Shown here in pieces: positions 50,087 to 59,866 of a stretch of DNA of 64,000 bases (its first letter is position 1; every line of letters begins with the position of its first letter). The notes under the pieces were generated by a model. It was not told where the DNA came from and made no database searches. It was given only the letters and a program-made list of their open reading frames with translations. The translations under genes and the position numbers were made by a program. This stretch comes from Yersinia aldovae ATCC 35236 (lineage in GTDB: Bacteria; Pseudomonadota; Gammaproteobacteria; Enterobacterales; Enterobacteriaceae). The stretch is taken from contig NZ_ACCB01000005.1 in the NCBI RefSeq assembly GCF_000173735.1, positions 81,687 to 145,686 of the forward strand, read 5' to 3'.

Positions 50087-51625
50087 TTATGACGTGGTTT
50101 GTGTGCCTTGCGTATTTTGCATTAAGCGACGAATTGGCACGATTAGCAAGATAAGGATGGCAGCACAAATCACCAGCGCAATAGAGCAACGGGCGAACAG
50201 CGTTGGCAGCATATCAAGTTGATCGGCTTTAACATGCCCCCCAATCAGGCCCGCCGCCAAATTACCCAGCGAACTGGCGCAGAACCACAGCCCCATCACC
50301 TGACCACGCATCCTCTCTGGAGCCAGTAAGGTCATGGTTGCCAGTCCGATAGGGCTAAGGCACAGTTCCCCCAGCGTTAATAACAGGATACTCATCACCA
50401 GCCACAAGGGGGAAACACCCGCACCACCGCTGCTGAGGACATGTTGTGCAGCGTACATCATCACGGCAAAACCTGCCGCAGCACATAAAATACCAATCAC
50501 GAATTTAGTGATGCTGCTCGGCTGAATTTTCTTCTTCGCCAATGCCGGCCAGGCCCAGCTAAATACCGGTGCCAACAGGATGATAAACAGGGCGTTAATT
50601 GATTGGAACCATACGGTTGGGATCTCAAAACCCATAAACATACGGTTGGTATAGTCGTTAGCGAACAGGTTAAATGAGGTTGGTTTTTGTTCAAAGGCTG
50701 ACCAGAAGAACGCGGCAGAAACCAGCAGGATAAAGCACACTAACAAGCGGGCGCGATCTTTACGGCTCATTTTGGCGAAAGCGAACAGATAGACAAAATA
50801 GAGTGTGACCGATGCCGCGATAAGATAGACCAACAAACTGGCAATCAGCACGGGGTTAATTGGGATAACGCCTTGTGATATCAGTGTAATCACACCGGCT
50901 ACCAGCACCATCAACGCGGCAACCCACTTGCCAACCCCCTGACGCTGATTGGTCGGTTTATTCCAGCTTGAATCCAGCCCGACTTCTGCGTCGTAGCGTT
51001 TCATGGCTGGAATGGCAAAACCACGGAAGATAAGCAGTGCGACCAACATACCAATCCCACCGATACCAAAGCCCCAGTGCCAGCCATGAGAACGTAGCAA
51101 CCAACCAGAAAGCAGTGGCGCAATAAACGAACCCATATTGATACCCATATAGAACAGTGAGAACCCACCGTCGCGGCGGGCATCGCCTGGCTTATACAGC
51201 GTACCGACCATGACCGAGATGCAAGTCTTGAACAGACCTGTTCCGAGCACGATAAATACCAAACCGATAAAGAACAGGTCATTACCGAAGAAAGCGGATA
51301 GCGCAATCGACAAATGGCCTAATGCAATCAGGATGGAGCCGTACCAGACCGCTCGTTGTTGCCCAAGCCAGTTATCCGCCAACCAGCCGCCGGGTAACGC
51401 GGCCAGATACATACTCCCGGCAAAGATACCCACGATAGCTGAGGCTTGCTCGCGTGGCAGCCCCATACCGCCGTCAAAGACCGTTGCCGCCATAAACAGA
51501 ATCAATAGTGGGCGGATACCGTAGAACGAAAAGCGTTCCCACATTTCGGAAAGAAACAGGCCGCTAAGCGGATAAGGATGGCCAAAGAATGTGCGGCCGC
51601 CTTGGGTGTTAACAGAGGTTTGCAT
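50087..51625 (-). CDS. Proton-dependent oligopeptide (POT/PTR2) transporter
   Basis: Di/tripeptide:H+ symporter of the inner membrane, 512 residues with about fourteen helices. Family signatures: HPYPLSGLFLSEMWERFSFYGIR (ExxER-type motif in helix 1), PGGWLADNWLGQQRAVWYG, and GTGLFKTCISVMVG with FYMGINMGSFIAPLLSGWL (PTR2 signature 2). A second-half block FWSAFEQKPTSFNLFANDY replaces the common FWxxFEQ. Start at 51625 supported by GGAAGA 8 nt upstream; the upstream open frame is not conserved. N-terminus differs from E. coli DtpA-D, so I give no symbol. Confidence 0.9.
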   Translation of the reverse strand: MQTSVNTQGGRTFFGHPYPLSGLFLSEMWERFSFYGIRPLLILFMAATVFDGGMGLPREQASAIVGIFAGSMYLAALPGGWLADNWLGQQRAVWYGSILIALGHLSIALSAFFGNDLFFIGLVFIVLGTGLFKTCISVMVGTLYKPGDARRDGGFSLFYMGINMGSFIAPLLSGWLLRSHGWHWGFGIGGIGMLVALLIFRGFAIPAMKRYDAEVGLDSSWNKPTNQRQGVGKWVAALMVLVAGVITLISQGVIPINPVLIASLLVYLIAASVTLYFVYLFAFAKMSRKDRARLLVCFILLVSAAFFWSAFEQKPTSFNLFANDYTNRMFMGFEIPTVWFQSINALFIILLAPVFSWAWPALAKKKIQPSSITKFVIGILCAAAGFAVMMYAAQHVLSSGGAGVSPLWLVMSILLLTLGELCLSPIGLATMTLLAPERMRGQVMGLWFCASSLGNLAAGLIGGHVKADQLDMLPTLFARCSIALVICAAILILLIVPIRRLMQNTQGTQTTS

Positions 51626-52135
51626 AAAGTCTTCCCATAGAATCACCATAAATTCAGGCGAATAAATCATCGTCGAGTGTGGGTTCTGCCCAGCACTGTG
51701 GTAAGCCTAAAGTGCTGAAGTCATCGTGCTATTTGCAGCCTTCATCCGGCTAAATCGCGGGTGTCAGTCAACATATGTAGCGCCCACTATTTTAGGTATA
51801 TCAGGTTTAATACTCGGCACAGTACAATTTAACGCAATAATAACGTCATTTTTTCGTTTCTATCGGGGTTATATCGTATTTTAAGATGAAAAGTCGACAT
51901 ACATCGCAGTTTTTAGCTTTATATTTCCAACCTGGCAATCTTTAGAGCATAAAAAACGATCATGTGTTGGCGCGTTCATTGATTATTTTTAATCATATAT
52001 ATCAGTATTTTGTATTTATTTTTATATAATTTAAATGAATCAATTAGCTTAGGGGATAAACGTAGGATGCGAAAAATGCGCTAAACAGCATTTTGGGGTG
52101 ATATAAGTGACTTAGCCGCTTTTTATAGCGCTCTT
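51626..52135. other. Intergenic region between mdtG and the POT gene
   Basis: About 510 bp, very AT-rich from 51830 to 52060, with no gene. It should hold the POT-gene promoter; mdtG ends at its other side. No clear terminator or operator was recognised. Confidence 0.4.
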
Positions 52136-53368
52136 CTATTGCTGTTCAGCATCACAGCGTGCTTTTAACGGCTGACGTTGTAAGCACCTATATGAGTATA
52201 GTGCATTAAAGAGTACAACTACCGCAGTGACACAAAATACGGCGCGAAAGCCATAACTGGCGGAAACTGCCGCCCCTAATAGTGGGCCACTGACGTTACC
52301 GATATCACGAAACGACTGGTTATAGCTAAAAATTCTGCCGGCAACTTGATTGGTACAATTATAAATCAATAATGTTTGTACCGCAGGTAACAGCGCGCCG
52401 TCTGTAGCGCCCAATAAGAAGCGCAGAATACCGAGCTGCAATGGCGTTTGGACAAATGCCATTGGGATAAGAATCAGCACAGACAGGGCCAGCATAGCAA
52501 TCAAAATTCGTTCAGGGCCAATTCTGTCACCCAGTTTGCCTAATCGTGGCGCGCTCATCAACGCAGCAACCCCCGGCACGGAGGCAATCATGCCGCTAAC
52601 AAAGGCCAGATTTTGAATATCACCTGCCAGTTCACGCACATATAACGTCAAAATAGGGGCAATGGAGCCAGTCGCAATCTGGATAATCATGGTAGTAACA
52701 AACAGACTGAGGATTAATTTAGGTTTTTTCAGCGAGTTAAAGACCTGTCGACCATTGAGCATATCCTTCTTCAGCACCGGAGCGAATTGTTCTCTGACAT
52801 AAAACCAGGTCATGGTAAAGCAAGCGAATAGCACGCTGCCGGTGATAAAGAACACCGGTCGTAAGCCATAACTGTCGGCTAACAGGCCACCAATCAGCGG
52901 CCCGATTAACGCACCACTCACCCCGCCGGTAGAGAGCGTACCCAATGCCCAGCCACTTTTATTGCGTGGTACTTGGGTAGCAATCAATGCATTGGCGTTA
53001 GGGATAAAGCCACCCAATAACCCCAGCAGCGCGCGCAACGCCAGAAATTGCCAGATATTCTGCGCCAACCCCATCAATATCATGACTATCCCCATCCCTA
53101 ATGCAGAGCGTAGCAGCATGATTTTTCTGCCTTTGCGGTCAGCAAGGCTGCCCCAGAAGGGCGCAGCGATGGCAGAGAACAGAAAGGTAATACTGAATAC
53201 CAAGCCGGACCACATATTGAGCGACTGATGACCGCTCACCCCCAGCACTTCGACATACAGTGGCAGGAAAGGCATGATCAAACTAAATGCGGCACCGGTC
53301 AGAAAACAGCCAAGCCAGGCGACAAATAGGTTTCTTTTCCAGTTAATGGGGGCTGGGTTTGGCGTCAT
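52136..53368 (-). CDS. mdtG: MFS multidrug efflux protein MdtG
   Basis: 410-residue inner-membrane drug:H+ antiporter with twelve helices; in E. coli a SoxS/MarA target giving fosfomycin and deoxycholate tolerance. Motif [21 protein letters not shown] between helices 2 and 3; motif [20 protein letters not shown] in helix 5. Also [20 protein letters not shown] and [21 protein letters not shown]. Nearly colinear with E. coli MdtG from residue 1. I could not locate a convincing marbox. Confidence 0.95.
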   Translation of the reverse strand: MTPNPAPINWKRNLFVAWLGCFLTGAAFSLIMPFLPLYVEVLGVSGHQSLNMWSGLVFSITFLFSAIAAPFWGSLADRKGRKIMLLRSALGMGIVMILMGLAQNIWQFLALRALLGLLGGFIPNANALIATQVPRNKSGWALGTLSTGGVSGALIGPLIGGLLADSYGLRPVFFITGSVLFACFTMTWFYVREQFAPVLKKDMLNGRQVFNSLKKPKLILSLFVTTMIIQIATGSIAPILTLYVRELAGDIQNLAFVSGMIASVPGVAALMSAPRLGKLGDRIGPERILIAMLALSVLILIPMAFVQTPLQLGILRFLLGATDGALLPAVQTLLIYNCTNQVAGRIFSYNQSFRDIGNVSGPLLGAAVSASYGFRAVFCVTAVVVLFNALYSYRCLQRQPLKARCDAEQQ

Positions 53369-53605
53369 AAATTACCGAATAAGCAAGTTGACCGCTTTGC
53401 GTCACTTTATTCGTCAATAGGGGCGTTGAAAGGACGGTAAAGCATAGGGGCATAAACAGTTAGCGTGGTAAGTATGAACCTATGGCAGGTTAACATCAAC
53501 AATGTGAATATTAGTTTTTATTAAAGTGGAAAGGTGGTTTGAACTGTAGGGATATAGTTATTCTTTTCAGCTATAAAGAGTATTGGTCGATTAAAATTCG
53601 ATAAA

Positions 53606-53635
53606 GAACCACCCCGTTCAGTAAGGAGTGGTTCA
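53606..53635 (-). terminator. Possible terminator of the DoxX gene
   Basis: Imperfect stem gaaccacc/ggagtggttc region around a ~10-nt loop, followed on the minus strand by ctttat. It lies 30 bp after the DoxX stop. Confidence 0.45.
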
Positions 53636-53664
53636 GTATGACATCGCTCACTGGGTATCAATGA

Positions 53665-54099
53665 TTAACGGTAAGCTTCATTCTTGGTAATGGAGTAACG
53701 ACCACTGCCCAGTAGCATAATGGCCAAACCACCGAGGATGTACAGGGCTTCATTCTCCAGACTCCAGGCACCGACTTGGGTCAGGGTAAAGAATTTAGCA
53801 GTACCAACCATTAGCACGGCCACCAGCAGATTAATTGCGTAGATAAAAGCCACAGGGCGGGTGAATAAACCCAAAATGATCAGGATAGGGGTGACAATTT
53901 CGCCAATATAGACGCCATAAGCGACAAAACCTGGCATACCTTGCGATTGCAAAGATTCAGCGATCCAACGGGTTCCGTGCTGAATTTTTGCAACACCGTG
54001 AAACAACATCAAAATACCGAATGTCAGGCGTAATAATAATTTTCCGCTGTCCGGATGATGAGTTAACCGCGTGAACCCGATATTTAGGTTTGCCAACAT
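53665..54099 (-). CDS. DoxX-family membrane protein
   Basis: 144 residues, four membrane helices: LLLRLTFGILMLFHGVAKI, GFVAYGVYIGEIVTPILIILG, FTRPVAFIYAINLLVAVLMV and ALYILGGLAIMLLGSGRYSI. The LRxxxGxxxxxHGxxK and ExxxxxxLxxGLxTR patterns are typical of DoxX. The role is unknown; relatives occur in oxidative-stress and quinone contexts. Between mdtG and lpxL, absent there in E. coli. Confidence 0.85.
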   Translation of the reverse strand: MLANLNIGFTRLTHHPDSGKLLLRLTFGILMLFHGVAKIQHGTRWIAESLQSQGMPGFVAYGVYIGEIVTPILIILGLFTRPVAFIYAINLLVAVLMVGTAKFFTLTQVGAWSLENEALYILGGLAIMLLGSGRYSITKNEAYR

Positions 54100-54278
54100 G
54101 TGTCTGTCCTTATCAAGAAAAAGAAAAATAACCGGATAATAACCAAGATTAATTACTGTCAGTATTGTCAGATAAACCCTACATAACTAGCGGATAAATC
54201 TGGCGAACTGTGTCAATAAAACTGATGGAAACTAATCGTCATTATCATTTGCGATATTCTTTTTCCGAATAAGTCATG

Positions 54279-55199
54279 CTAGTCATAGAGTGAAGGCGCA
54301 CCCTCTGGTCGGGTTTTAAACCGCCGATGCAGCCACATATATTGATCTGTCGCGAGAGCTATCTCTTTCTCTATCACTTTATTCATGAAGGCGGCCGCTT
54401 CCACTTCATTATCCAGTGGGAAGTTTTGAACGGCTGGCTGCAAAATCAATTGATAGCCTTTGCCTGCGGGCAAGCGGCGGGGGGTAAATGGGATAACTGC
54501 CGGTTTACTGGTGCGAACCAGCAAATAAGTCCCGGTGGTCGTAGCGGCTTGGTTGACGGCGAACAACGGCACAAATACGCTGCTACGTGGGCCGTAATCA
54601 TGGTCCGGCGCATACCAGATGATTTCGCCCTGTTTCAGGCTGCGGATCATTCCTTTCAGGTCTTTACGGTCTAGCATGGCTTTATTGGAGCGCATCCGGC
54701 CCCACGTCTGCATCCAGTCCATCGCCTTATTATCATGGGGGCGATAGACGCCGATACCTGGGTTGTAGATACCAAAAATACGTGCGCCCAACTCCAGCGT
54801 AAGAAAGTGTAAACCGATCAACAACACTCCTTTGCCTTCGTCACGCGCCTGTTGAATATGTTCCAGCCCACTGACGCTGCACCAGCGCTCAATACGCCAA
54901 TTCGGCCAGAACCACGCCATGCCGGTTTCAAATAGCCCCATTCCAACGGACTCAAAATTCTTAACGATCAGTTCATCGCGCTCGGCCTTAGGCATATCAG
55001 GGAAACATAACTCCAGATTCCGCTGAGTGATCTGCTTGCGTCGTTTGAGAAAATGCATCGAAAAACGGCCAAGGGTAGTGCCCATGACATAGATAACCGG
55101 GTAAGGGAGTAGCACCAGCAGGTAGAGGATACCGAGGCCGAACCAGGTCAGCCAATAACGTGGGTGCAGTAGTGAACGATCAAAAGAAGGAACTTGCAT
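54279..55199 (-). CDS. lpxL: Lipid A late acyltransferase, LpxL/LpxP type
   Basis: Adds a secondary acyl chain to Kdo2-lipid IVA. 306 residues: one N-terminal membrane helix ([20 protein letters not shown]), acyltransferase block with [20 protein letters not shown] holding the H-x4-E-type catalytic pair, and [19 protein letters not shown]. Also [20 protein letters not shown] and [15 protein letters not shown]. Sequence and position (mdtG-lpxL-trhO) favour LpxL. Pathogenic Yersinia are often described as having LpxP and LpxM but no LpxL, so orthology should be tested. Confidence 0.88.
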   Translation of the reverse strand: MQVPSFDRSLLHPRYWLTWFGLGILYLLVLLPYPVIYVMGTTLGRFSMHFLKRRKQITQRNLELCFPDMPKAERDELIVKNFESVGMGLFETGMAWFWPNWRIERWCSVSGLEHIQQARDEGKGVLLIGLHFLTLELGARIFGIYNPGIGVYRPHDNKAMDWMQTWGRMRSNKAMLDRKDLKGMIRSLKQGEIIWYAPDHDYGPRSSVFVPLFAVNQAATTTGTYLLVRTSKPAVIPFTPRRLPAGKGYQLILQPAVQNFPLDNEVEAAAFMNKVIEKEIALATDQYMWLHRRFKTRPEGAPSLYD

Positions 55200-55464
55200 T
55201 ATCTGTTCTCAGCGTCATTGTAATTCATTAGGACAGTTAACTATTTACTTATGGATGGCTCGCTTTATGAGCGACAACGTTATGGCTCACCCGTGAACAC
55301 ATTAATTTGTGTTGTCATCAGATGGATATCAGCCGGTTAATCTGTCGTTTTAAGGTAGACTATTGTGGCATTTTTAACGGTTTACGGAAAAACGGACCGC
55401 ACTAAAAAGCCTTTTTTAAGATTATATACCTATAATTCAGGCAAATTAGTCATAAGTTTGTATA

Positions 55465-55677
55465 TTAATTATACCGCATTGTTCTTATAGTCTTATTGGA
55501 TTTAAGTAGACAACCTAACTCAGCCAAACTATTTACCGACAGCGTTGTCATCATTTTTGCCCGATGAACGTCTACGGTTCTGACTGAGGTACAGGCTTTA
55601 TCAGCGATATCGCGATTGATAAATCCCTGCCTGGCCCGTTGCGCGATCATTTTCTCCCGTTCTGATTGCACCCGCAT
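55465..55677 (-). pseudogene. Remnant of a LuxR/FixJ-type response regulator (helix-turn-helix only)
   Basis: 70 codons. REKMIAQRARQGFINRDIAD plus SVRTVDVHRAKMMTTL and NSLAELGCLL match the C-terminal DNA-binding domain of NarL/FixJ regulators such as TtrR. There is no receiver domain: upstream the frame stays open only for about 15 further codons (ending WQLAWIFEF) before a stop. Some usual motif residues are lost (LTxRE is VQSERE). No ribosome site. Most likely a decayed two-component regulator. Confidence 0.5.
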
Positions 55678-55890
55678 AAACTCAAAGATCCATGCCAGTT
55701 GCCACTGTTTATCGCATCAATGCCTTATATAAATGAAACCACCGCACTGGCGCGGGCGGAAGACGATTAGGTAACGCTCAATCAATTTCTTACATAAAAT
55801 GCTGGCGGCTGAAGAGGGTTTTTTTATTTCTGAGTTATGATATTTGCAATTAATAGATTAAGACCATCAATACTTATCGGAGTGTGGGCG

Positions 55891-56049
55891 ATGCGAGCTG
55901 CGAAACTCAGCGCAGGATTATTGGCCGCCGGTGGCATATTGGGTTATTTGGGCGCTGATTGGCAGAGCCGATCATTGCTGATTGCGGCTGGCGTTGTCTT
56001 ATTGACTGGGGTTATCGTTGCTGCTTTTACTGAGCTGGGTTATCGCTAA
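55891..56049 (+). CDS. Small membrane protein, unknown function
   Basis: 52 residues with two hydrophobic helices: LSAGLLAAGGILGYLGADW and LLIAAGVVLLTGVIVAAF. CGGAG lies 8 nt before ATG 55891; a longer frame opens at 55837 without a ribosome site. No family recognised. Lies alone between the HTH remnant and trhO. Confidence 0.5.
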   Translation: MRAAKLSAGLLAAGGILGYLGADWQSRSLLIAAGVVLLTGVIVAAFTELGYR

Positions 56050-56225
56050 AGATGTGCCGTGCGGTGGTTTCAGGTATTATGTGCGCCGCACGCTGTTTCC
56101 GTGCCAAAACATCAATTCTGTTGTGCGATGATTTATGGTGGTTATTCCACAGGGGAATTACATAACCCATTGAGCAATAATTAAATATTATATCAGTAAC
56201 CTCTTCGAAGACAGGAAAGTACACC

Positions 56226-57281
56226 ATGCCAGTGTTACATAACCGAATTTCTAATGAGGAACTTAAAGCGCGCATGTTGGCTGAAACCGAACCGCGCACC
56301 ACAGTTTCTTTTTATAAATACTTCACTCTGGAAGATGCCAAAACCTTCCGCGATAGCCTCTATAGTCAATTCGTTAAACTCGGTGTATTTGGCCGGGTTT
56401 ATGTAGCAAAAGAGGGTATCAACGCGCAAATCAGCGTGCCTGCCAATCGTTACGATGAGTTCAAGACCGCGCTGTTTGCCGCGCATCCGGCGCTGGCAAT
56501 GATACGCTTGAATGTGGCTCACGAAGACGACGGTAAGTCATTTTGGGTACTGCGCATGAAGGTGCGTGAGCGCATTGTCGCAGATGGTATCGATGATGAT
56601 AGCTTTGATCCCTCGAATGTTGGGCACTATCTCAAAGCGGATCAGGTCAATCAGATGATTGACGACCCGGATACATTATTTGTTGATATGCGCAACCACT
56701 ATGAATATGAAGTGGGCCATTTTGAAAACGCGATCGAAGTCCCTTCTGATACCTTTCGCGAGCAGCTACCAATGGCGGTGGACATGCTGCAACATGACAA
56801 AGAGAAGAATATCGTCATGTATTGCACCGGTGGTATTCGCTGTGAAAAAGCCAGCGCATACATGCTGCACAAGGGTTTTAAAAATGTTTATCACGTTGAA
56901 GGCGGTATTATTGAGTATGCCCGCAAAGCCAAAGAACAGGGTTTGCCACTGAAGTTTATCGGTAAAAACTTTGTTTTTGATGAGCGGATGGGCGAGCGCA
57001 TCTCGGATGATGTGATTGCTCACTGCCATCAGTGTGGTACGCCATGTGATACACATACCAATTGCAAAAATGATGGGTGCCATTTGCTGTTTATCCAGTG
57101 TCCGTCTTGCGCGGCGAGCTTCGAAGGGTGCTGTAGCCAGATTTGTCAGGAAGAGCTGAAATTGCCCCAGGAAGAGCAGCGTTCCCGCCGGGCAGGGCGT
57201 GAGAATGGAGTTAAGATTTTTAATAAGTCTAAAGGGCTGCTGCAAACTACCATGCATATTCCTGTGCCAGAAAAGAAGTAA
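56226..57281 (+). CDS. trhO: tRNA uridine(34) hydroxylase TrhO (rhodanese-like)
   Basis: Oxygen-dependent hydroxylation of U34 in tRNAs to ho5U. 351 residues. N-terminal acylphosphatase-like domain (~1-120), rhodanese domain with active-site loop [12 protein letters not shown] (Cys ~200) and [18 protein letters not shown]-terminal zinc-like cysteine cluster [14 protein letters not shown]...[16 protein letters not shown]. Formerly YceA. Own strong terminator. Confidence 0.96.
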   Translation: MPVLHNRISNEELKARMLAETEPRTTVSFYKYFTLEDAKTFRDSLYSQFVKLGVFGRVYVAKEGINAQISVPANRYDEFKTALFAAHPALAMIRLNVAHEDDGKSFWVLRMKVRERIVADGIDDDSFDPSNVGHYLKADQVNQMIDDPDTLFVDMRNHYEYEVGHFENAIEVPSDTFREQLPMAVDMLQHDKEKNIVMYCTGGIRCEKASAYMLHKGFKNVYHVEGGIIEYARKAKEQGLPLKFIGKNFVFDERMGERISDDVIAHCHQCGTPCDTHTNCKNDGCHLLFIQCPSCAASFEGCCSQICQEELKLPQEEQRSRRAGRENGVKIFNKSKGLLQTTMHIPVPEKK

Positions 57282-57410
57282 CTGCGCCAAGTGAGGAGGC
57301 TATTACCCAAGACCGTCGGTGCCGCGTTAAGGATTCGGGTGAGTGATAGCCGCTAACACAGCTACGGCACCCTGTCATAAGTGTATATGGTTATTTAAAT
57401 TAGGCTTTAG

Positions 57411-57450
57411 AAGACGTTATCGGCTATTTTATTCGATAGCGTCTTTTTTT
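57411..57450 (+). terminator. Terminator between trhO and tqsA
   Basis: Twelve-bp stem aagacgttatcg/cgatagcgtctt (one G-T pair) with an 11-nt loop, followed by ttttt. Confidence 0.85.
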
Positions 57451-57491
57451 ATGCCGCCCGTGCGGTAGCGATTTCGATACAAGGATTAATA

Positions 57492-58550
57492 ATGACAATA
57501 CCTGGGGTAAGTAGCCAAGGGTTACGGTTAGTCACGATGCTGGCAATGCTGGTGGTCATCATGGCGGGGATAAAAGCCGCCTCGCCGATCGTGGTACCGT
57601 TCCTGCTGGCTATATTTCTGGCTATCGTACTGAACCCATTAGTAAAATTGCTAGAGCGGATCAAAATCCCCCGCACATTGGCTATTGTGTTATTGGTTAC
57701 CATCATTATTTTGCTGATGGCGCTATTATTTAGCCGTTTAGGTACGTCCCTCAATGAATTCGCCCGCTCAGTACCGCAATATCGTGGCATGATGTTGGAA
57801 AAAATGCGCGAACTACAAGAGTTTGCTATGCGTTTTAATATCGAATTCTCGGTAGATGACCTTATGAAGCATGTTGATCCCAGCATAGCGATGAACTTTG
57901 TTACCCGATTAATTGGCCATCTTTCTGGCGCTATGGCTAATACGTTTTTGCTACTGATGACGGTAGTCTTTATGTTATTTGAAGTGGAGCGCCTGCCGTA
58001 TAAAGTACAATTGATGTTTGATAATCCAGAAAAAGGGAATGCAATCCTCAAGCGCGCATTAAATGGCGTAACACATTATCTGGTGATCAAAACTGTGATC
58101 AGTATTGTGACGGGGATTGTTATCTGGCTTTTCCTGGCGGCAATGGGGGTTAGATTTGCCTTTTTGTGGGGGTTATTAGCGTTTGTACTGAATTATATTC
58201 CCAATATTGGTTCCGTGTTGGCGGCTGTTCCGCCGATTATTCAAGCGTTGCTATTTAATGGTTTTGCCGATGCTTTTGCGGTGACCGGGGGCTATGTGCT
58301 AATCAACCTGATTGGCGGCAATATTATTGATCCGCGCATGATGGGCCGTGGGCTGGGGCTTTCGACGCTAGTCGTATTCTTATCATTGATCTTCTGGGGC
58401 TGGCTATTGGGACCAATCGGGATGCTACTCTCAGTGCCTTTGACTATCATTGCTAAAATAGCTCTTGAGCTAACGCCTGCGGGCCATAAATTTGCAGTTT
58501 TACTGAGTGATGGGAAACCCGTAAAGAGCGATGAAGCAACGCTCAACTGA
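57492..58550 (+). CDS. tqsA: AI-2 exporter / AI-2E family protein TqsA
   Basis: Inner-membrane transporter of the AI-2E family; E. coli TqsA (YdgG) exports the autoinducer AI-2. 352 residues, about seven helices. Conserved: VVPFLLAIFLAIVLNPLVKL, HYLVIKTVISIVTGIVIWLF, FAFLWGLLAFVLNYIPNIGS and GRGLGLSTLVVFLSLIFWGW. The last two blocks match E. coli TqsA almost word for word. Start 57492 with AAGGA 6 nt upstream. In E. coli the gene lies elsewhere. Confidence 0.92.
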   Translation: MTIPGVSSQGLRLVTMLAMLVVIMAGIKAASPIVVPFLLAIFLAIVLNPLVKLLERIKIPRTLAIVLLVTIIILLMALLFSRLGTSLNEFARSVPQYRGMMLEKMRELQEFAMRFNIEFSVDDLMKHVDPSIAMNFVTRLIGHLSGAMANTFLLLMTVVFMLFEVERLPYKVQLMFDNPEKGNAILKRALNGVTHYLVIKTVISIVTGIVIWLFLAAMGVRFAFLWGLLAFVLNYIPNIGSVLAAVPPIIQALLFNGFADAFAVTGGYVLINLIGGNIIDPRMMGRGLGLSTLVVFLSLIFWGWLLGPIGMLLSVPLTIIAKIALELTPAGHKFAVLLSDGKPVKSDEATLN

Positions 58551-58625
58551 TATGAGGTTTCTTCGCTATGGGCTACAGGCGAGTTACCTGCTGGCCCTGT
58601 TTAGCAAGGGGAACTGTAAACATGA

Positions 58626-58751
58626 CTAAGAAAATGTTTGATAGAAAAAGAAATAAACATCTAACGCGAGTAAAATCATCAGTAAGCAGATATAGAACAC
58701 CAGATGCTCACGCACATTATCAATAACTATCGAGAACAATTTATTTAACAT
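58626..58751 (-). CDS. yceO: Small membrane protein YceO
   Basis: 41 residues on the minus strand: MLNKLFSIVIDNVREHLVFY, then ICLLMILLALDVYFFFY and a short tail. E. coli YceO (46 residues) has INNIREHLMLYLF and LLAIMDLIYVFYF at the same spacing. Position also fits: yceO precedes solA-bssS-dinI-pyrC in E. coli, and here it lies just before them apart from one regulator gene. One membrane helix; function unknown, with a reported biofilm phenotype in E. coli. Confidence 0.8.
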   Translation of the reverse strand: MLNKLFSIVIDNVREHLVFYICLLMILLALDVYFFFYQTFS

Positions 58752-59053
58752 GCTTACTGCTCGTGGCTAAAATTAGCACCCATTATAGGTAATTTAAATT
58801 TTGTAAACAATGAGCCAGCCTGATTAAATTTACGCGCTCATAAATTTGATAAAAATACTAAACTTGGTGTGTAATTAAATAAACTATAATTTATTTATTT
58901 ATTAATTAATTGAAGTAAGGAATGTAATCGAGTTTTTAATAAACCTTTATTTATTATATTAATTCGATCACAGTTCCAATATATAAATTACTTGGTGATA
59001 ATATCTTCGGTTAGAAGTTTCACGGTATCTTAATTAATTTTGGTATGTTAATT
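58752..59053. other. AT-rich intergenic region
   Basis: About 300 bp, very AT-rich with runs such as tttatttatttattaattaatt. No gene. It probably holds the yceO promoter and the 3' end of the regulator transcript. AT-rich DNA of this kind is a usual H-NS target. Confidence 0.4.
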
Positions 59054-59638
59054 TTAATAAAAATACTTGAAAACATTATAAATAAAACACAATTCCAAGC
59101 GGTTTCTAACTTTTATTTTTTCTGTGATATGTCGTTTATGAGAATAAACAGTGCTATCGCTGATATTCAGCTTTCTGGCGATCCGGTAATTAGGCATCTC
59201 TGTCATCCAGTAACACATCACTTTATGTTCTTGTGGGCTGAAAAGTGATGCCGGGCAGCAGGAATGCGATTTTTGTGTTTCATCGGATACGCAGGGTAAC
59301 CCCTGTAACAGTTTAGGCAAGTGTCTTTTAGCTAAGATTGATACTGAGCCTGTTAACGGAATAGGAATTTCGCTAAAAGGATATGATGCATCCAGATAAA
59401 TATAAACTCTAGCCTGACCGCAACTGTTTATGAATTGTGCTAATATTGGGCAATGCCCGCCAAATCGGCAATAATTTGTTAGATTGACAATTATTATGTC
59501 AGGAACAAAATTTTGAATCGCTAATGTTGCCTGCTCAACGGTTGGCACATCCATTAATGTTAAGCTGGACGAACTATTTAAATATGTATTTACCCCTGCA
59601 CGGGTATAAAAGCATTCATCAATAATTAATATTTTCAT
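59054..59638 (-). CDS. LuxR/RcsA-type transcriptional regulator
   Basis: 194 residues. N-terminal pseudo-receiver (MKILIIDECFYTRAGVNTYL) without the usual phospho-acceptor pocket, resembling RcsA ([20 protein letters not shown]). C-terminal NarL/LuxR helix-turn-helix: LFSPQEHKVMCYWMTEMPNY, RIARKLNISDSTVYSHKRHI, EKIKVRNRLEL. RcsA-, BglJ- and EcpR-like proteins act as partners of RcsB, so a similar role is likely but unproven. Start 59638 chosen at MKIL; AAGGA lies about 12 nt upstream. AT-rich, so possibly acquired. Confidence 0.75.
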   Translation of the reverse strand: MKILIIDECFYTRAGVNTYLNSSSSLTLMDVPTVEQATLAIQNFVPDIIIVNLTNYCRFGGHCPILAQFINSCGQARVYIYLDASYPFSEIPIPLTGSVSILAKRHLPKLLQGLPCVSDETQKSHSCCPASLFSPQEHKVMCYWMTEMPNYRIARKLNISDSTVYSHKRHITEKIKVRNRLELCFIYNVFKYFY

Positions 59639-59866
59639 GGGAATTACATCCTTGTCTGACAGCAACCATACCTGATCGCAAACAAGGATAAGTTAATCCC
59701 TTGTTACCTTGAACGTCAATTCGGGAATCACGATGAATTGTAACGGCTTTAACGAATGTAAGATCCTGCTATTTATTAAATGGGTAAAAGAAGAAAATAT
59801 AAACCGATGACGTAAGAATAAATATTTTCAGTCATCGGCAATAGCCTATCACAAAAAACCTCTAAC

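Noticed and set aside
57300..57390. Sixth copy of the palindromic repeat
   Set aside because: ggtgccgcg/agctacggcacc and attcgggtgagtgat recall the family, but the ends are missing and the length is only about 90 bp.
57449..58051. 200-codon antisense frame over tqsA
   Set aside because: Mirror of the clearly conserved transporter; low-complexity Ser/Asn/Arg composition.
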